Made by a program: the position numbers and the translations under genes | NCBI RefSeq assembly: GCF_003461625.1 | Contig: NZ_QTXL01000006.1 | Location: forward strand, 111,233-175,232 | Reading direction: 5' to 3' | Length of the DNA: 64,000 nucleotides | Source: Clostridium sp. AF15-31 | Lineage (GTDB): Bacteria > Bacillota > Clostridia > Lachnospirales > Lachnospiraceae | Notes under the pieces: model-generated | What the model saw: only the letters and a program-made list of their open reading frames with translations | Database searches by the model: none | Told to the model about the DNA's origin: nothing | In this document: piece after piece, positions 43,613 through 54,200 of the stretch | Layout of the letters: each line of letters opens with the position of its first letter | Position numbering within the stretch: position 1 is the first letter of the stretch

Positions 43613-44441
43613 GTTTTTTCAACATGATATCCGGCAGGGGCTGGTAAAATATATTGGACGATATATTCTGGCTGTGCTGATTGGTGCGATCGCCTGTGGG
43701 ATGGTCGATCAAGCTGGCGAGTACTTCCAGCAGTGGTATGGACAGAACCTGTCAATATGGGAATATGGTTTGAATCTGTTTCAGGGACAGAGTCCTTTTG
43801 TGTTTACAAAAGGAAGCAATAATTCATTTGAGGTTCCAATGACGTGGTTTATGCTGTATCTGTGTCTGATGTTCTGTGTTGGAGATTATATCCGGCAGGA
43901 TATGCATGGATTTGGTATGTATATGATGGTTAAGAGCAGGAAGCGTTCTATCTGGTGGTCTTCGAAATGTACCTGGTGTATTTGTGTGAATCTGCTGTAT
44001 TTTGCATGTGCATGGATTGGAACACTTGCGTATGCATGGGCGCGGTACGGAGAGATATCGTTCAGGGATCATTTGACTTTGACCAACATGATATACGGAA
44101 CCAATTTTATAGGGCTAGGGGCATCGGATATGCTTGTGAATCTGCTTGTTTTGCCATTAATGGTCGGAATCATACAGTCTCTTCTACAGATGATACTTAC
44201 AGTACAGTACAGCAGTTCGGCAGGTATGGTTGTTGTATTTATGATGTTGGTCGTAAGCAGTTATTATGGCAGCAGTTATCTTCCGCATGGATATGCTATG
44301 ATCACCCGTTTTTTCAGTAATGATGGAGCGGATGCGCTGTCTGTCCGGTTTGGATTATTATATCTGACCATTTGGATCATTGCTTTGTGGGTGGTCGGCT
44401 ATATCATTGTCCGGAAAAAAGATGTATTTGGCAGGGAATAA
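43602..44441 (+). CDS. ABC-2-type permease, second subunit
   Basis: A 279-residue protein with about six helices. It overlaps the ATPase gene by 11 bases and ends 13 bp before the convergent AraC gene. With the gene at 42087 it completes a heterodimeric exporter. Substrate unknown; the secreted proteins at 39111 and 40675 are neighbours but are exported by their own signal peptides, so immunity or sensing is more likely than export of these. Confidence 0.75.
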   Translation: MIVKFFQHDIRQGLVKYIGRYILAVLIGAIACGMVDQAGEYFQQWYGQNLSIWEYGLNLFQGQSPFVFTKGSNNSFEVPMTWFMLYLCLMFCVGDYIRQDMHGFGMYMMVKSRKRSIWWSSKCTWCICVNLLYFACAWIGTLAYAWARYGEISFRDHLTLTNMIYGTNFIGLGASDMLVNLLVLPLMVGIIQSLLQMILTVQYSSSAGMVVVFMMLVVSSYYGSSYLPHGYAMITRFFSNDGADALSVRFGLLYLTIWIIALWVVGYIIVRKKDVFGRE

Positions 44442-44454
44442 AGAAAGCGGGTTA

Positions 44455-45336
44455 CTACCGTTTCCGATACTCTCCGGGTGTGACACCATATTTCTTCTTG
44501 AAGGTTCGATTGAAATAGGACAGGTTAAAGAATCCGCAGCTTTCTGCGATGGACAGGATGCTGTCATCGGTTGTGACAAGAAGTCTGGCTGCGATATTTA
44601 ACCGGAAATCACACAGATAGGTGGTAAAGGATACACCCATTGTATTCTTAAAAAATCGCATAAAATGGGATTCAGAGAATCCACAGTAAGAAGCAATGTC
44701 CGCAATGGATATTGCTTCTTTGTAGTTTCCGTCGATATAAGATAAGATCGCTTTGGTACGATCCAGATTCTTTGCATGATTTTTCCGGTCTGAGGTCTCT
44801 GCCTTTTGCTCTGCATGTGTATACAGGGTATAGAAGAATTCAAAATAACAGCTTTTCAGAGCAAGCCGATATCCCTTTGGAGTCGATGCACAGAGGGTAT
44901 CTACCCGGTTTAGGCAGGAGGACAGGGAATTATATAACGGATCGTCACGGTCATAGATACTCTTTATATCTAATTCACCGGAGAGCAGAGGCAGGAAGAA
45001 TTCACTGTCTAAGGTATCATGATTTTTGGATCGGAACAGATCAACAGAGAAAATGATATTTTCATATTCCATCGAATAGGAGGCATACTGAGAGATGCCG
45101 TGGATCCTGCCCGGCAGGATCAGAATGATATCTCCTTCTTCTACATAGTGCGTCGTGAAATCCAGCGTTACATTTCCTTTTCCTTTCTTAATATAGATGA
45201 TCTCCATATATGGATGCCAGTGGAGCGGAACGGCATTGAAGTCGAGCGGAATCGAGCACAGATAGGTGTTGTAAGGGAAGAGCGGATCGGCGTGCGCCTT
45301 CGTTTCCATGTAATTTTCATATTCTAAACTGTTCAT
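44455..45336 (-). CDS. AraC-family regulator
   Basis: An N-terminal cupin (about 25-130, PLHWHPYMEIIYIKKG and DIILILPGRIHG) is followed by the AraC double helix-turn-helix (about 195-290: IASYCGFSESHFMRFF and CGFFNLSYFNRTF). Length 293. It is divergent from the malQ-glgP fusion, 239 bp away, so it may control alpha-glucan breakdown. The inducer cannot be told. Confidence 0.86.
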   Translation of the reverse strand: MNSLEYENYMETKAHADPLFPYNTYLCSIPLDFNAVPLHWHPYMEIIYIKKGKGNVTLDFTTHYVEEGDIILILPGRIHGISQYASYSMEYENIIFSVDLFRSKNHDTLDSEFFLPLLSGELDIKSIYDRDDPLYNSLSSCLNRVDTLCASTPKGYRLALKSCYFEFFYTLYTHAEQKAETSDRKNHAKNLDRTKAILSYIDGNYKEAISIADIASYCGFSESHFMRFFKNTMGVSFTTYLCDFRLNIAARLLVTTDDSILSIAESCGFFNLSYFNRTFKKKYGVTPGEYRKR

Positions 45337-45493
45337 ATATATACTCCTTTCCTCGCGTCCACCTGTTTGATAAGATATAGTAGCTGAATGTTTTTGAGAT
45401 GATAGAATAGTACCATAAAATGCTTTTATTATGCAAGAAATAGCATGAAAAAGATATTAGAATACAAACCAGAACAGACATTCCGAATATACG

Positions 45494-45515
45494 ACCTTTA
45501 CCTTACCTTTACCTT
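45494..45515 (-). promoter_or_regulatory. Tandem 11-mer upstream of malQ-glgP
   Basis: Two exact head-to-tail copies of ACCTTTACCTT (45494-45504 and 45505-45515), reading AAGGTAAAGGT on the minus strand. A further exact copy of AAGGTAAAGGT is at 52715, upstream of the maltose-type ABC operon. This suggests one regulator for both operons, perhaps the YesN-type protein encoded between them. Confidence 0.45.
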
Positions 45516-45575
45516 TATTAAATGCAGGCGAATGGATAGCTGTTCAATAGAAAATTTAATAAAGAGGTATCAGAC

Positions 45576-48500
45576 ATGAAGAAAGCGTTAGAGCGTGGCG
45601 CAGGAATCCTCCTGCCGATCAGCAGCCTTCCATCCCCTTATGGAATCGGATCTCTGGGGAAAGAGGCATATGAATTTGTTGACAGGTTGAAGGAGGCAGG
45701 CCAGCGTTACTGGCAGGTGCTTCCGATCGGACCAACCAGCTTTGGTGACAGTCCGTATCAGTCATTTTCAGCATTTGCGGGCAATCCTTATTTTATCGAT
45801 TTCGACATTCTGATTCATGAAGGTTTACTGACACAGGAGGAGGTAGATGCATATAGCTGGTACGATCAGCTGGATGACATCGATTACGCCCGCCTGTACA
45901 GACAAAGGTTTGAGGTATTGAGAAAAGCATATGGCAGATCGAAGCATGAGACATCAAAGCAGTATGCAGAATTTCTCACGGAAAATGAAAACTGGCTTCC
46001 GGATTACGCCCTTTATATGGCGGTCAAGGCAGACCATGAGAACAAAGAATGGTTAAGCTGGGAAGAACCGGTTTTAAAGAGAGAAGAAACAGCACTTCGT
46101 AAGTGTAGGGAACAGTTACACGATGAGATCGGATTCTATATGTTCCTTCAGTTCAAATTCGATGAGCAGTGGAAGACACTCAAATCTTACGCCAACCGTC
46201 ATGGTATCAGTCTGATCGGCGACATTCCAATCTATGTAGCACTGGACAGTGCAGATGTATGGGCAAATACAGAACAATTTCAGTTAGATCATGATCTACA
46301 GCCTGTGTGTGTAGCCGGTTGTCCACCGGATGCATTCTCCGATTACGGTCAGAAATGGGGCAATCCTTTATATGACTGGTATCGAATGGAGCAGGATGGG
46401 TTCTCCTGGTGGAAGAACCGAATCCGTAAATCAGCCAGTCTCTATGATGTGATCCGTATCGATCATTTCATCGGCGTTGTGCGGTATTACAATATTCCGG
46501 CAGACGGAGAGCCAAAGAACGGATTCTATCTGGAAGGCCCGGGAAAGAAGCTTGTAGATGCGATCGACAGTGCCAGAGGAAATGCGAAGGTGATCGCAGA
46601 AAATCTGGGAGTCGTTGTGCCGGAGGTACAGAAGCTGGTGAAAGAATCCGGCTATCCGGGAATGAAGATCTTACAGTTTGGATTTGACGGAAATGCGGAG
46701 AATGAACATGCACCGCATAATTACGAAAAGAATTACGTTGTCTATATCGGAACACACGATAATGACACATTAAAAGGATATATCGAGAATGCATCAAAGG
46801 ACAATCTTACATTTATGATGAAATATCTGGGAGCGGCAAATGAGCAGGAGATCCCGGAGAAGATGATGCAGGTATTATATATGAGCCCTGCCGATACCGT
46901 TATCGTTCAGATGCAGGATCTGCTTGGAAAGGATAACGGAGCACGGATGAATCTTCCATCTACGATCGGTACAAACTGGCGCTGGCGGATGAAGAAGGGT
47001 GAATTTACAGACGAGATCAGAGACCGATTAAGGGAATTAACAAGAGTATATGGAAGAAATGCTGTGAAGCAGTATTTTTGTAAGGAGGATATAATGTTAA
47101 CAGAGATTTGTAAGAAGAAATATAATAAAACGATCAAGGAATGCAGCAATGAGGAGATCTATTTTGCGCTGCTTGATATGACAAAGGAATTAGCAGAAGA
47201 CAAGGTTACAGAAGATGGTAAGAAAAAGGTTTACTATATATCAGCAGAGTTCCTGATCGGTAAGCTGTTATCCAATAACCTGATCAATCTTGGAATCTTT
47301 GATGAAGTAAAACAGGTGCTGGCAGAAAACGGCAAGAGCATCTATGATATCGAAGAAGTAGAGCCGGAACCATCCCTTGGAAATGGCGGACTTGGACGAC
47401 TGGCAGCCTGCTTCCTTGATTCGATGGCAACACTCGGACTTCCGGGAGATGGTATCGGGTTAAATTACCATATGGGTCTGTTCAAGCAGGTATTTGAGAA
47501 TAACTACCAGAAGGAGACTGCAAATCCATGGATCGAGGCAGACAGTTGGCTGACAAAGACCGATGTAAGCAACACGATCCGGTTTGGAAACTGTACCGTA
47601 CAGTCCAGAATGTATGACATCGATGTGACAGGTTATGAGAACCGCACAAATAAGCTGCATTTATTTGATATTGAGAGCGTGGATGAGAGCATCATGGAGC
47701 CGGATGGCATTAGCTTTGATAAGACAGATATCAAGAAGAACCTGACACTCTGTCTCTACCCGGATGACAGTGACGAAGCCGGCAACTTACTTCGTATCTA
47801 TCAGCAGTATTTCATGGTTGCAAATGGTGCAAAGCTGATCCTTGCAGAGGCAAAGGAGAAAGGTTCAAATCTTCATGATCTTGCAGATTATGCAGCCATT
47901 CAGATTAATGATACACATCCGTCTATGGTGATCCCTGAGTTGATCCGTCTGTTGATGGAAGAGGGTATCTCCTTTGATGAAGCAACAGAGATCGTAACCG
48001 ATGTATGTGCTTACACCAATCATACGATCCTTGCAGAAGCATTGGAGAAATGGCCGGTCGCTTATCTGGAGAAGGTCGTTCCACAGCTTATGCCTGTGAT
48101 CCGTATGCTGGATAAAAAGGTCAGAAACCGTTATAAGGATGAGCGTGTTTATATCATAGATGGTGATTCCCGTGTGCATATGGCACATATCGATATGCAT
48201 TACAGCCACAGTGTAAATGGTGTTGCTTATCTTCATACCGAGATCCTGAAGAATTCAGAATTGCATCCATTTTATGAGATCTATCCTGAGAAATTCAACA
48301 ATAAGACAAACGGTATCACATTCAGAAGATGGTTGTTACACTGCAATGAAAAGCTGGCAGCTTACATCACAGAGCTGATCGGACCGGATTACAAGAAGGA
48401 TGCCGATAAGTTACAGGAGCTGGCTTCTTACTACAAGGATAAGAATGTATTAGAAGAGATCCTTGCGATCAAGCAGAGCAATAAGGCAGTCTTAAAGGAC

Positions 48501-49343
48501 TACCTGAAAGAGACACAGGGAATCGAGATCAACGAGAATTCAATCTTTGATATCCAGGTCAAGAGACTGCATGAATACAAGCGTCAGCAGATGAATGCCC
48601 TCTGGGTGATCTACAAATATTTTGAGATTAAGAAAGGACATCTGCCTGAGACTCCGATCACAGTTATATTTGGAGCAAAGGCTGCACCTGCTTATACGAT
48701 CGCAAAGGACATCATTCATCTGATCCTCTGTCTGCAGGAGCTGATCGACAATGATCCTGAGGTAAGTCCGTACTTGAAAGTTGTCATGATCGAGAATTAT
48801 AATGTATCAAAAGCAGCAAAGATCATTCCGGCATGCGATATCTCAGAGCAGATCTCACTGGCATCCAAGGAAGCATCCGGAACAGGAAATATGAAGTTCA
48901 TGCTAAACGGTGCGGTTACTCTTGGAACCCGTGACGGTGCAAATGTAGAGATTGGAGAACTGGTGGACGAGGATAATATTTATTTCTTTGGTGAATCCAG
49001 TGAAGAAGTGATCGAGCACTATGCAAAGGCAGACTATGTGGCAAGAGAGTATTATGAGAAGCCGGAGATTAAGAAGCTGGTAGACTTTATCGTGAGTGAT
49101 GAGCTGCTTGCGATCGGTCAGAAGGAATCACTTGCCAGACTTCATAACGAGCTGATCGTAAAAGACTGGTTTATGACACTTCTTGATGTCTGTGATTACA
49201 TTCAGACAAAGGAACAGGTGCTTGCCGATTATGAAGATCGTATGGGCTGGGCTGAGAAGACTCTGGTAAATATCAGCAAGGCAGGCTTCTTCTCCTCCGA
49301 TCGTACGATCGCAGAATATAATAAAGATATCTGGAAGCTGTAA
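45576..49343 (+). CDS. malQ-glgP: 4-alpha-glucanotransferase / glycogen phosphorylase fusion
   Basis: One 1255-residue frame joins two enzymes. Residues 1-500 are GH77 amylomaltase: nucleophile Asp296 in IRIDHF, acid/base Glu342 in AENLG, Asp395 in GTHDND. Residues 507-1255 are glycogen/maltodextrin phosphorylase, PLP-lysine Lys1107 in GTGNMKFML, with the [14 protein letters not shown] motif. MalQ lengthens short maltodextrins; the phosphorylase then yields glucose-1-phosphate. At the junction a complete AAGGAGG lies 5 nt before an in-frame ATG (47094), so the phosphorylase may also be made alone. Upstream is a divergent AraC gene and downstream a two-component system and sugar ABC genes. Confidence 0.93.
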   Translation: MKKALERGAGILLPISSLPSPYGIGSLGKEAYEFVDRLKEAGQRYWQVLPIGPTSFGDSPYQSFSAFAGNPYFIDFDILIHEGLLTQEEVDAYSWYDQLDDIDYARLYRQRFEVLRKAYGRSKHETSKQYAEFLTENENWLPDYALYMAVKADHENKEWLSWEEPVLKREETALRKCREQLHDEIGFYMFLQFKFDEQWKTLKSYANRHGISLIGDIPIYVALDSADVWANTEQFQLDHDLQPVCVAGCPPDAFSDYGQKWGNPLYDWYRMEQDGFSWWKNRIRKSASLYDVIRIDHFIGVVRYYNIPADGEPKNGFYLEGPGKKLVDAIDSARGNAKVIAENLGVVVPEVQKLVKESGYPGMKILQFGFDGNAENEHAPHNYEKNYVVYIGTHDNDTLKGYIENASKDNLTFMMKYLGAANEQEIPEKMMQVLYMSPADTVIVQMQDLLGKDNGARMNLPSTIGTNWRWRMKKGEFTDEIRDRLRELTRVYGRNAVKQYFCKEDIMLTEICKKKYNKTIKECSNEEIYFALLDMTKELAEDKVTEDGKKKVYYISAEFLIGKLLSNNLINLGIFDEVKQVLAENGKSIYDIEEVEPEPSLGNGGLGRLAACFLDSMATLGLPGDGIGLNYHMGLFKQVFENNYQKETANPWIEADSWLTKTDVSNTIRFGNCTVQSRMYDIDVTGYENRTNKLHLFDIESVDESIMEPDGISFDKTDIKKNLTLCLYPDDSDEAGNLLRIYQQYFMVANGAKLILAEAKEKGSNLHDLADYAAIQINDTHPSMVIPELIRLLMEEGISFDEATEIVTDVCAYTNHTILAEALEKWPVAYLEKVVPQLMPVIRMLDKKVRNRYKDERVYIIDGDSRVHMAHIDMHYSHSVNGVAYLHTEILKNSELHPFYEIYPEKFNNKTNGITFRRWLLHCNEKLAAYITELIGPDYKKDADKLQELASYYKDKNVLEEILAIKQSNKAVLKDYLKETQGIEINENSIFDIQVKRLHEYKRQQMNALWVIYKYFEIKKGHLPETPITVIFGAKAAPAYTIAKDIIHLILCLQELIDNDPEVSPYLKVVMIENYNVSKAAKIIPACDISEQISLASKEASGTGNMKFMLNGAVTLGTRDGANVEIGELVDEDNIYFFGESSEEVIEHYAKADYVAREYYEKPEIKKLVDFIVSDELLAIGQKESLARLHNELIVKDWFMTLLDVCDYIQTKEQVLADYEDRMGWAEKTLVNISKAGFFSSDRTIAEYNKDIWKL

Positions 49344-49394
49344 AATGTGTTAAAATAAGATATATATTTCCACCATAGAAAGGCGTTGATAGAT

Positions 49395-50912
49395 ATGTAC
49401 AAGATATTGATCGTAGATGATGAGAAGATAGAAAGAAACGGTATTCGGTTTCTTTTAAAAAAACTGAATCTGGAATTTGAGATTGCAGAGGCGGTAAATG
49501 GTGTGGATGCACTGGAGAAGCTGGAGAAAGAAGATTTTGATATCCTGCTTACAGATGTAAAGATGCCTTTCATGGATGGAATCCAACTGATCGACCATGT
49601 TGTGAAGGAAAAGAAAAAGCTGCGCACAGTCATATTCAGCGGATGTAATGAATTCGACTATGCAAAGAAAGCGATCCGGTTGGGTGTTGTTGATTATATC
49701 TTAAAGCCGGTTGATCCAAATGAATTCAAGAATACCCTGAATAAGGTCGTAAATGAATTGGAAGAGGCAAAGGCTTCGGACGAGCTGAAGAATAAGAGCA
49801 TGGAATTCTTATATGAGCATGCGCTCTATATGCTGTTGAACGGAACGGATGTTACGAAGCTCAGACAGGAATACAGCGGATTATCGCTTGATCTGGGTAA
49901 ATTCAAGAATATGCTTTTGATGGAATTCAATCATGATTTCTTCGGCAGACGTGGGGTGGATTTCAAAGAAAATGAGAACTTAAAGTCAATTGGAATCCTG
50001 CAATATCTGAACCTGAACCAGCAGCAGGAGATCTTATTCTTAGGGGATGAGATGAATATTCTCCGTAAGGCAAATGAGATCGTAAAGATCATCAAAGCCG
50101 ATTATGATGCTGACTGTTACATAGCGATATCCTCTGATATCGGTGATCTGTCCGAAGTGGCAGATAAGATGGAAGAACTCGAAGTGCTGATGGAGAACAA
50201 ATTCTACCATCCGGAAATCCATGTATTTTATCCGAACATGGAGGGCGAGACTCCGGGTATTATCCAGTTCGATGATGATACCTTTATGAAGCAGATGAAA
50301 CAGGATATCAAGATGAAGGATGTGGAAGCACTCCGGGAGCATTTCCAGAGATTCTGTGAGAAGTATAGACATAAGACAGAGTACTCCCAAATCTATATCA
50401 AGTTCCTGTTCTCGAATCTGATGAAGGATATCTACGGAAGCATCGATGAGACTGACGAAGCAGAGTTAAATAAAGACATTGAGAAATTATATATGGCGAC
50501 AGATTTTCAGGTGTTGACGGAGCTTGTCGAAGAAGCGATCCGGAGACTGGAAACCTGTTTTGCAGGAAAGACACAGATGGCGCATCGGGAAGTAGAACTG
50601 GTGAAGCAGTATATTTACCGGAACTATGGAAGCGAGCTTGGAATCGATATGCTGGCGGATATGGTACATCTCGCACCGAGCTATCTAAGTACGGTATTTA
50701 AGAAGGAAACCGGACAGAATCTAAGCAAATTCATCAAGGCATACCGGATGGAACAGGCAAAGGATATGTTAGAGAACAGCATGACGAAGATCGTAGATAT
50801 CAGTGTGGCGTGCGGATATCCGAATGTGTCTTACTTCTGTTCCAGCTTCCGTGAGTTCTTTGGCGTGAGTCCGCAGAAATTCAGAGAGAGCGGAGGACAG
50901 GCGGATGCATAA
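49395..50912 (+). CDS. YesN-type response regulator with AraC output
   Basis: Receiver domain with Asp54 in LLTDVKMPFMDG, a middle helical region (about 130-390) and a C-terminal AraC domain (about 400-500: MVHLAPSYLSTVFKKETG and CGYPNVSYFCSSF). Length 505 from the ATG at 49395; a TTG at 49386 is not needed. It is coupled to the sensor kinase by overlap and probably activates the maltose-type operon and the malQ-glgP gene. Confidence 0.9.
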   Translation: MYKILIVDDEKIERNGIRFLLKKLNLEFEIAEAVNGVDALEKLEKEDFDILLTDVKMPFMDGIQLIDHVVKEKKKLRTVIFSGCNEFDYAKKAIRLGVVDYILKPVDPNEFKNTLNKVVNELEEAKASDELKNKSMEFLYEHALYMLLNGTDVTKLRQEYSGLSLDLGKFKNMLLMEFNHDFFGRRGVDFKENENLKSIGILQYLNLNQQQEILFLGDEMNILRKANEIVKIIKADYDADCYIAISSDIGDLSEVADKMEELEVLMENKFYHPEIHVFYPNMEGETPGIIQFDDDTFMKQMKQDIKMKDVEALREHFQRFCEKYRHKTEYSQIYIKFLFSNLMKDIYGSIDETDEAELNKDIEKLYMATDFQVLTELVEEAIRRLETCFAGKTQMAHREVELVKQYIYRNYGSELGIDMLADMVHLAPSYLSTVFKKETGQNLSKFIKAYRMEQAKDMLENSMTKIVDISVACGYPNVSYFCSSFREFFGVSPQKFRESGGQADA

Positions 50913-52647
50913 AGAACGAATAGATAAAAGGATAAAAAGAGGGTTCCAGAATCTGCGATTATCCGGCAAGCTGTTGGTCATTTATATACTTGCCGGGTTT
51001 CTTCCGATCATGATCACGCTGACGATCACCTACCATGAGATGAAGAAGATCCTGTGGGATCGTGAGACAATGATCCTGGAATCGTATCTGACACAGACGA
51101 CAGATGCGCTTGATAATGAGTTAGAGATTTATAATAATCTTTCTAATTATATTTCCTATAATCAGTCGATCGCGAAGATCTTAAGCTCAGATCAGAGTAC
51201 ATATCAGAATTATGAGCAGGTGGCAAGTGTTATAGATCCCCTGCTTTCTTCTATTATGTATTTTCATGATGATGTAAAGCAGGTAACGATCTACACGGAT
51301 GCCTGTCAGGTGAAGCACGGCAGTACGATCGCCCCCATTACCACGATTGAAAATGAAGAGACGAACTATGGAATAGTTGACGATAACCAGATCCACTGGA
51401 TCGTGAATGCGAAGGATAAGACTGCGTATTCGTTAAACCGCATGGCCATGCTGGAGCAGAAAAAGGCGAAAGGTCTGCTCTATGTAGGGGTAGATTATGA
51501 CAGCGTATTCCAGCCGTTTAATAACGAAACGGTATTTGATAATTATGGCGTTGTGATAGAGGATGCAGAAGGTAACTGCATCTTTAAAAAGAGTGTATTT
51601 ACAGAAGAAAAACAGCCGTATGAATTATCAGAGGAACAGTTCTTTGCAACAGTAGGGCAGAAGGATTCCGGTTATCAGTTTATTAAGCGGGAGTCGAAGG
51701 CATCCGGCTGGAAGATCTGGATCTATAAGCCGGATCGACTGATCATTTCTTCGATTCAGCCAATCTTAATAATTGCTGCAGCAGCAATCCTGGTCAGTCT
51801 GATCGCAGCAGTCGCATGTATCCGTATAATTTCCGAGTTCATAACGAAACGTATCAGTAAGCTTCAGAAGAAAATGCGTAATCTGGAAACCGGGAATCTT
51901 GGTATGGAGATTGAGAATGACAGTACGGATGAGATCGGTGATCTGATCAATGGTTATAACAGTATGACGAAGCGTCTGGATGCAACGATCAATGAAGTAT
52001 ACCGAAGCAAGATCAAAGAAAAGGAATATGAGATGCGGGCGTTGCAGGCGCAGATCAATCCGCATTTCCTGTATAATTCCCTGTCTATCATTAACTGGAA
52101 AGCATTAGAGGCAGACCAGGAGGATATCAGTCGTATCACGTTGTCGTTGTCCACCTTTTACCGGACAGCGTTAAATAAGGGAAAGAATATCCTGCTTGTC
52201 CGGGATGAGATCGCGAACATCAAAGCATATCTGGATATCCAGCTTACGATGCACGATGACAGTTTCAATGTTATCTATGATATCGATGATTCCATTTTAA
52301 AATATGAAACACTGAACCTGATCTTACAGCCGATCCTCGAGAATGCGATCCATCATGGCATAGATCTGAAACAGGATGGCAGAGGAGAGATCCGCATCAG
52401 TGGAAAAGAGGACGATAAAGATATCCGGTTTGCGGTATCTGATAATGGTGTCGGTATGACCCAAGAACAGGCGGAGCTGATACTGACTGCCGATTCGAAG
52501 GGCTATGGTGTGCGAAATGTCAATGAACGTATCAAACTGTATTATGGCGCGGAATATGCGGTTTGTATCGACAGCGAAGTTGGCAGGGGAACGACTGTCA
52601 CGATCCATTTTCCAAAAGAACTGCATGCAGAAATCAAACATTCATAA
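50905..52647 (+). CDS. YesM-type sensor histidine kinase
   Basis: The layout is TM1 (about 25-45), an extracellular sensor (about 45-290), TM2 (about 285-305), HAMP, then a His-kinase domain with His387 in INPHFLYNSLS and an ATPase domain ending DNGVGM / GYGVRNVNERIKL. Length 580. YesM kinases sense extracellular sugars, often through a binding protein. It is translationally coupled to the regulator gene (8-base overlap). The natural stimulus is probably a maltodextrin. Confidence 0.9.
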   Translation: MHKERIDKRIKRGFQNLRLSGKLLVIYILAGFLPIMITLTITYHEMKKILWDRETMILESYLTQTTDALDNELEIYNNLSNYISYNQSIAKILSSDQSTYQNYEQVASVIDPLLSSIMYFHDDVKQVTIYTDACQVKHGSTIAPITTIENEETNYGIVDDNQIHWIVNAKDKTAYSLNRMAMLEQKKAKGLLYVGVDYDSVFQPFNNETVFDNYGVVIEDAEGNCIFKKSVFTEEKQPYELSEEQFFATVGQKDSGYQFIKRESKASGWKIWIYKPDRLIISSIQPILIIAAAAILVSLIAAVACIRIISEFITKRISKLQKKMRNLETGNLGMEIENDSTDEIGDLINGYNSMTKRLDATINEVYRSKIKEKEYEMRALQAQINPHFLYNSLSIINWKALEADQEDISRITLSLSTFYRTALNKGKNILLVRDEIANIKAYLDIQLTMHDDSFNVIYDIDDSILKYETLNLILQPILENAIHHGIDLKQDGRGEIRISGKEDDKDIRFAVSDNGVGMTQEQAELILTADSKGYGVRNVNERIKLYYGAEYAVCIDSEVGRGTTVTIHFPKELHAEIKHS

Positions 52648-52714
52648 AAAACCAACATGTTTCTGAAATTATTGATATATACGGTGAAACGGTTCCTTTT
52701 TATAATAATGTCAT

Positions 52715-52725
52715 AAGGTAAAGGT
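52715..52725 (+). promoter_or_regulatory. 11-mer AAGGTAAAGGT upstream of the maltose-type operon
   Basis: Identical to the tandem 11-mer at 45494-45515. It lies 66 bp before the binding-protein gene, near a TATAAT (52701-52706). A shared regulator of both glucan operons is inferred. Confidence 0.4.
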
Positions 52726-52780
52726 ACTGCAAAAGTATTAAAAAACAAAAAAACATGACTTATTTAAAGGAGGAACGGTT

Positions 52781-54088
52781 ATGAAGTTTAGAAAGTATGC
52801 AGCGATTGCACTGGCAGGAGCTATGTGCATGTCATTACTCGCAGGATGTGGAGATAAGAAGGATGATACATCTAAGGATTCCACAACAGCATCAAATGCA
52901 GAGGCAACATCAGGAGAGAGTACTGATGCATCTGCAGAAGAAGAAAACATTAAAGCAACAATTACAGTATGGGGACCTGCCGAGGATCAGTCACCGGATT
53001 ATGGTGAATGGCTTCAGGGAAGATGTGAAGCATTTAATAAGGAACATCCAAATTGGGATCTTTCATTTGAATATGGTACATGCAGCGAGGCAGATGCAGG
53101 AAAGACCGTAACACAGGATGTATCCGCATCAGCAGATGTATATATGTTCGCAAACGACCAGTTACAGACACTGATCGATGCAAATGCAATCTCGGAGTTA
53201 GGCGGAAGCACAGCAGACTATGTAAAGTCAACAAACTCACAGGCAGTTGTGGATTCTATCACAGTAGATGGCGGAATCTATGGTGTTCCGTTTACAACAA
53301 ATACATGGTTTTTATACTATAACAAGAAAGTATATTCAGACAGCGATGTAAAGAGCCTTGATACAATGCTTGAAAAAGGAAAAGTTGCTTTTCCTCTTAC
53401 AAACAGCTGGTATGATGCAGCATTCTATCTTGCAAACGGATGTACATTATTCGGTGATGGTACAGATAACGACGCAGGAATCAACTTTGGCGGAGACAAT
53501 GGAAAGGCTGTTACAGATTACCTTGTAGATCTTGTAGCGAATAAGAATTTTGTAAATGATGAATCCGGTGTCGGTATTTCCGGTATGACAGATGGATCTA
53601 TCGCAGCTATGTTCTCCGGTTCATGGGATTATAAGGCATTACATGATGCACTTGGTGACGATCTTGGAATCACAGCTATGCCTACAGCCAAGATTGGCGG
53701 ATCTGACAAGCAGTTACTTTCATTCGCTGGTTCAAAGGCAATCGGTGTAAATCCAAACTGTGAATATCCACAGGTAGCAGTAGCACTTGCCCTGTACCTT
53801 GGTAACGAAGAATCACAGCAGTCACATTATGAAGCAAGAAGCATTGTTCCTTGTAACACAAATCTTTTAGAGAGTGATACGGTAAAGAATGATGCATTAG
53901 TAACAGCTCAGAACGATACCTTCAACAATACATCTATGATCCAGCCATTTGTACCTAAGATGAGTAACTTCTGGACACCGGCAGAGAATTTTGGTAAGGC
54001 ACTCTTAAACGGTGAAGTTACACATGATAATGCTGCTGAGCAGACAGAAGCATTCAATACATCATTGAACACAGATGTAGCAGAGTAA
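52781..54088 (+). CDS. malE: Maltose/maltodextrin-type ABC binding lipoprotein
   Basis: The lipobox SLLAGCG (Cys23) is followed by a Ser/Thr/Ala-rich linker (residues 28-50) and a family 1 binding protein: TITVWGPAEDQSPDYG, YGVPFTTNTWFLYYNKK, SGSWDYKAL. Length 435. It resembles MalE or cyclodextrin-binding proteins. GGAGGAACGG is well placed. A terminator-like hairpin follows, so it is probably expressed above the permeases. The exact sugar (maltose, maltodextrin, cyclodextrin) is inferred from the context. Confidence 0.85.
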   Translation: MKFRKYAAIALAGAMCMSLLAGCGDKKDDTSKDSTTASNAEATSGESTDASAEEENIKATITVWGPAEDQSPDYGEWLQGRCEAFNKEHPNWDLSFEYGTCSEADAGKTVTQDVSASADVYMFANDQLQTLIDANAISELGGSTADYVKSTNSQAVVDSITVDGGIYGVPFTTNTWFLYYNKKVYSDSDVKSLDTMLEKGKVAFPLTNSWYDAAFYLANGCTLFGDGTDNDAGINFGGDNGKAVTDYLVDLVANKNFVNDESGVGISGMTDGSIAAMFSGSWDYKALHDALGDDLGITAMPTAKIGGSDKQLLSFAGSKAIGVNPNCEYPQVAVALALYLGNEESQQSHYEARSIVPCNTNLLESDTVKNDALVTAQNDTFNNTSMIQPFVPKMSNFWTPAENFGKALLNGEVTHDNAAEQTEAFNTSLNTDVAE

Positions 54089-54111
54089 AAATAAACAGAT
54101 CATAAGATAGA

Positions 54112-54150
54112 GTGTTCCATTTCCACAGGGGTGGTGGAACACTTTATTTT
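54112..54150 (+). terminator. Partial terminator between binding protein and permease genes
   Basis: GTGTTCCA pairs with TGGAACAC and CCAC with GTGG, then TTTATTTT. Such intra-operon terminators raise binding-protein levels relative to the permeases. Confidence 0.7.
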
Positions 54151-54200
54151 ATGAAAGAGACGTAAAAACGCAACATTTACTTTGAGACGGAGGTGTCAGG

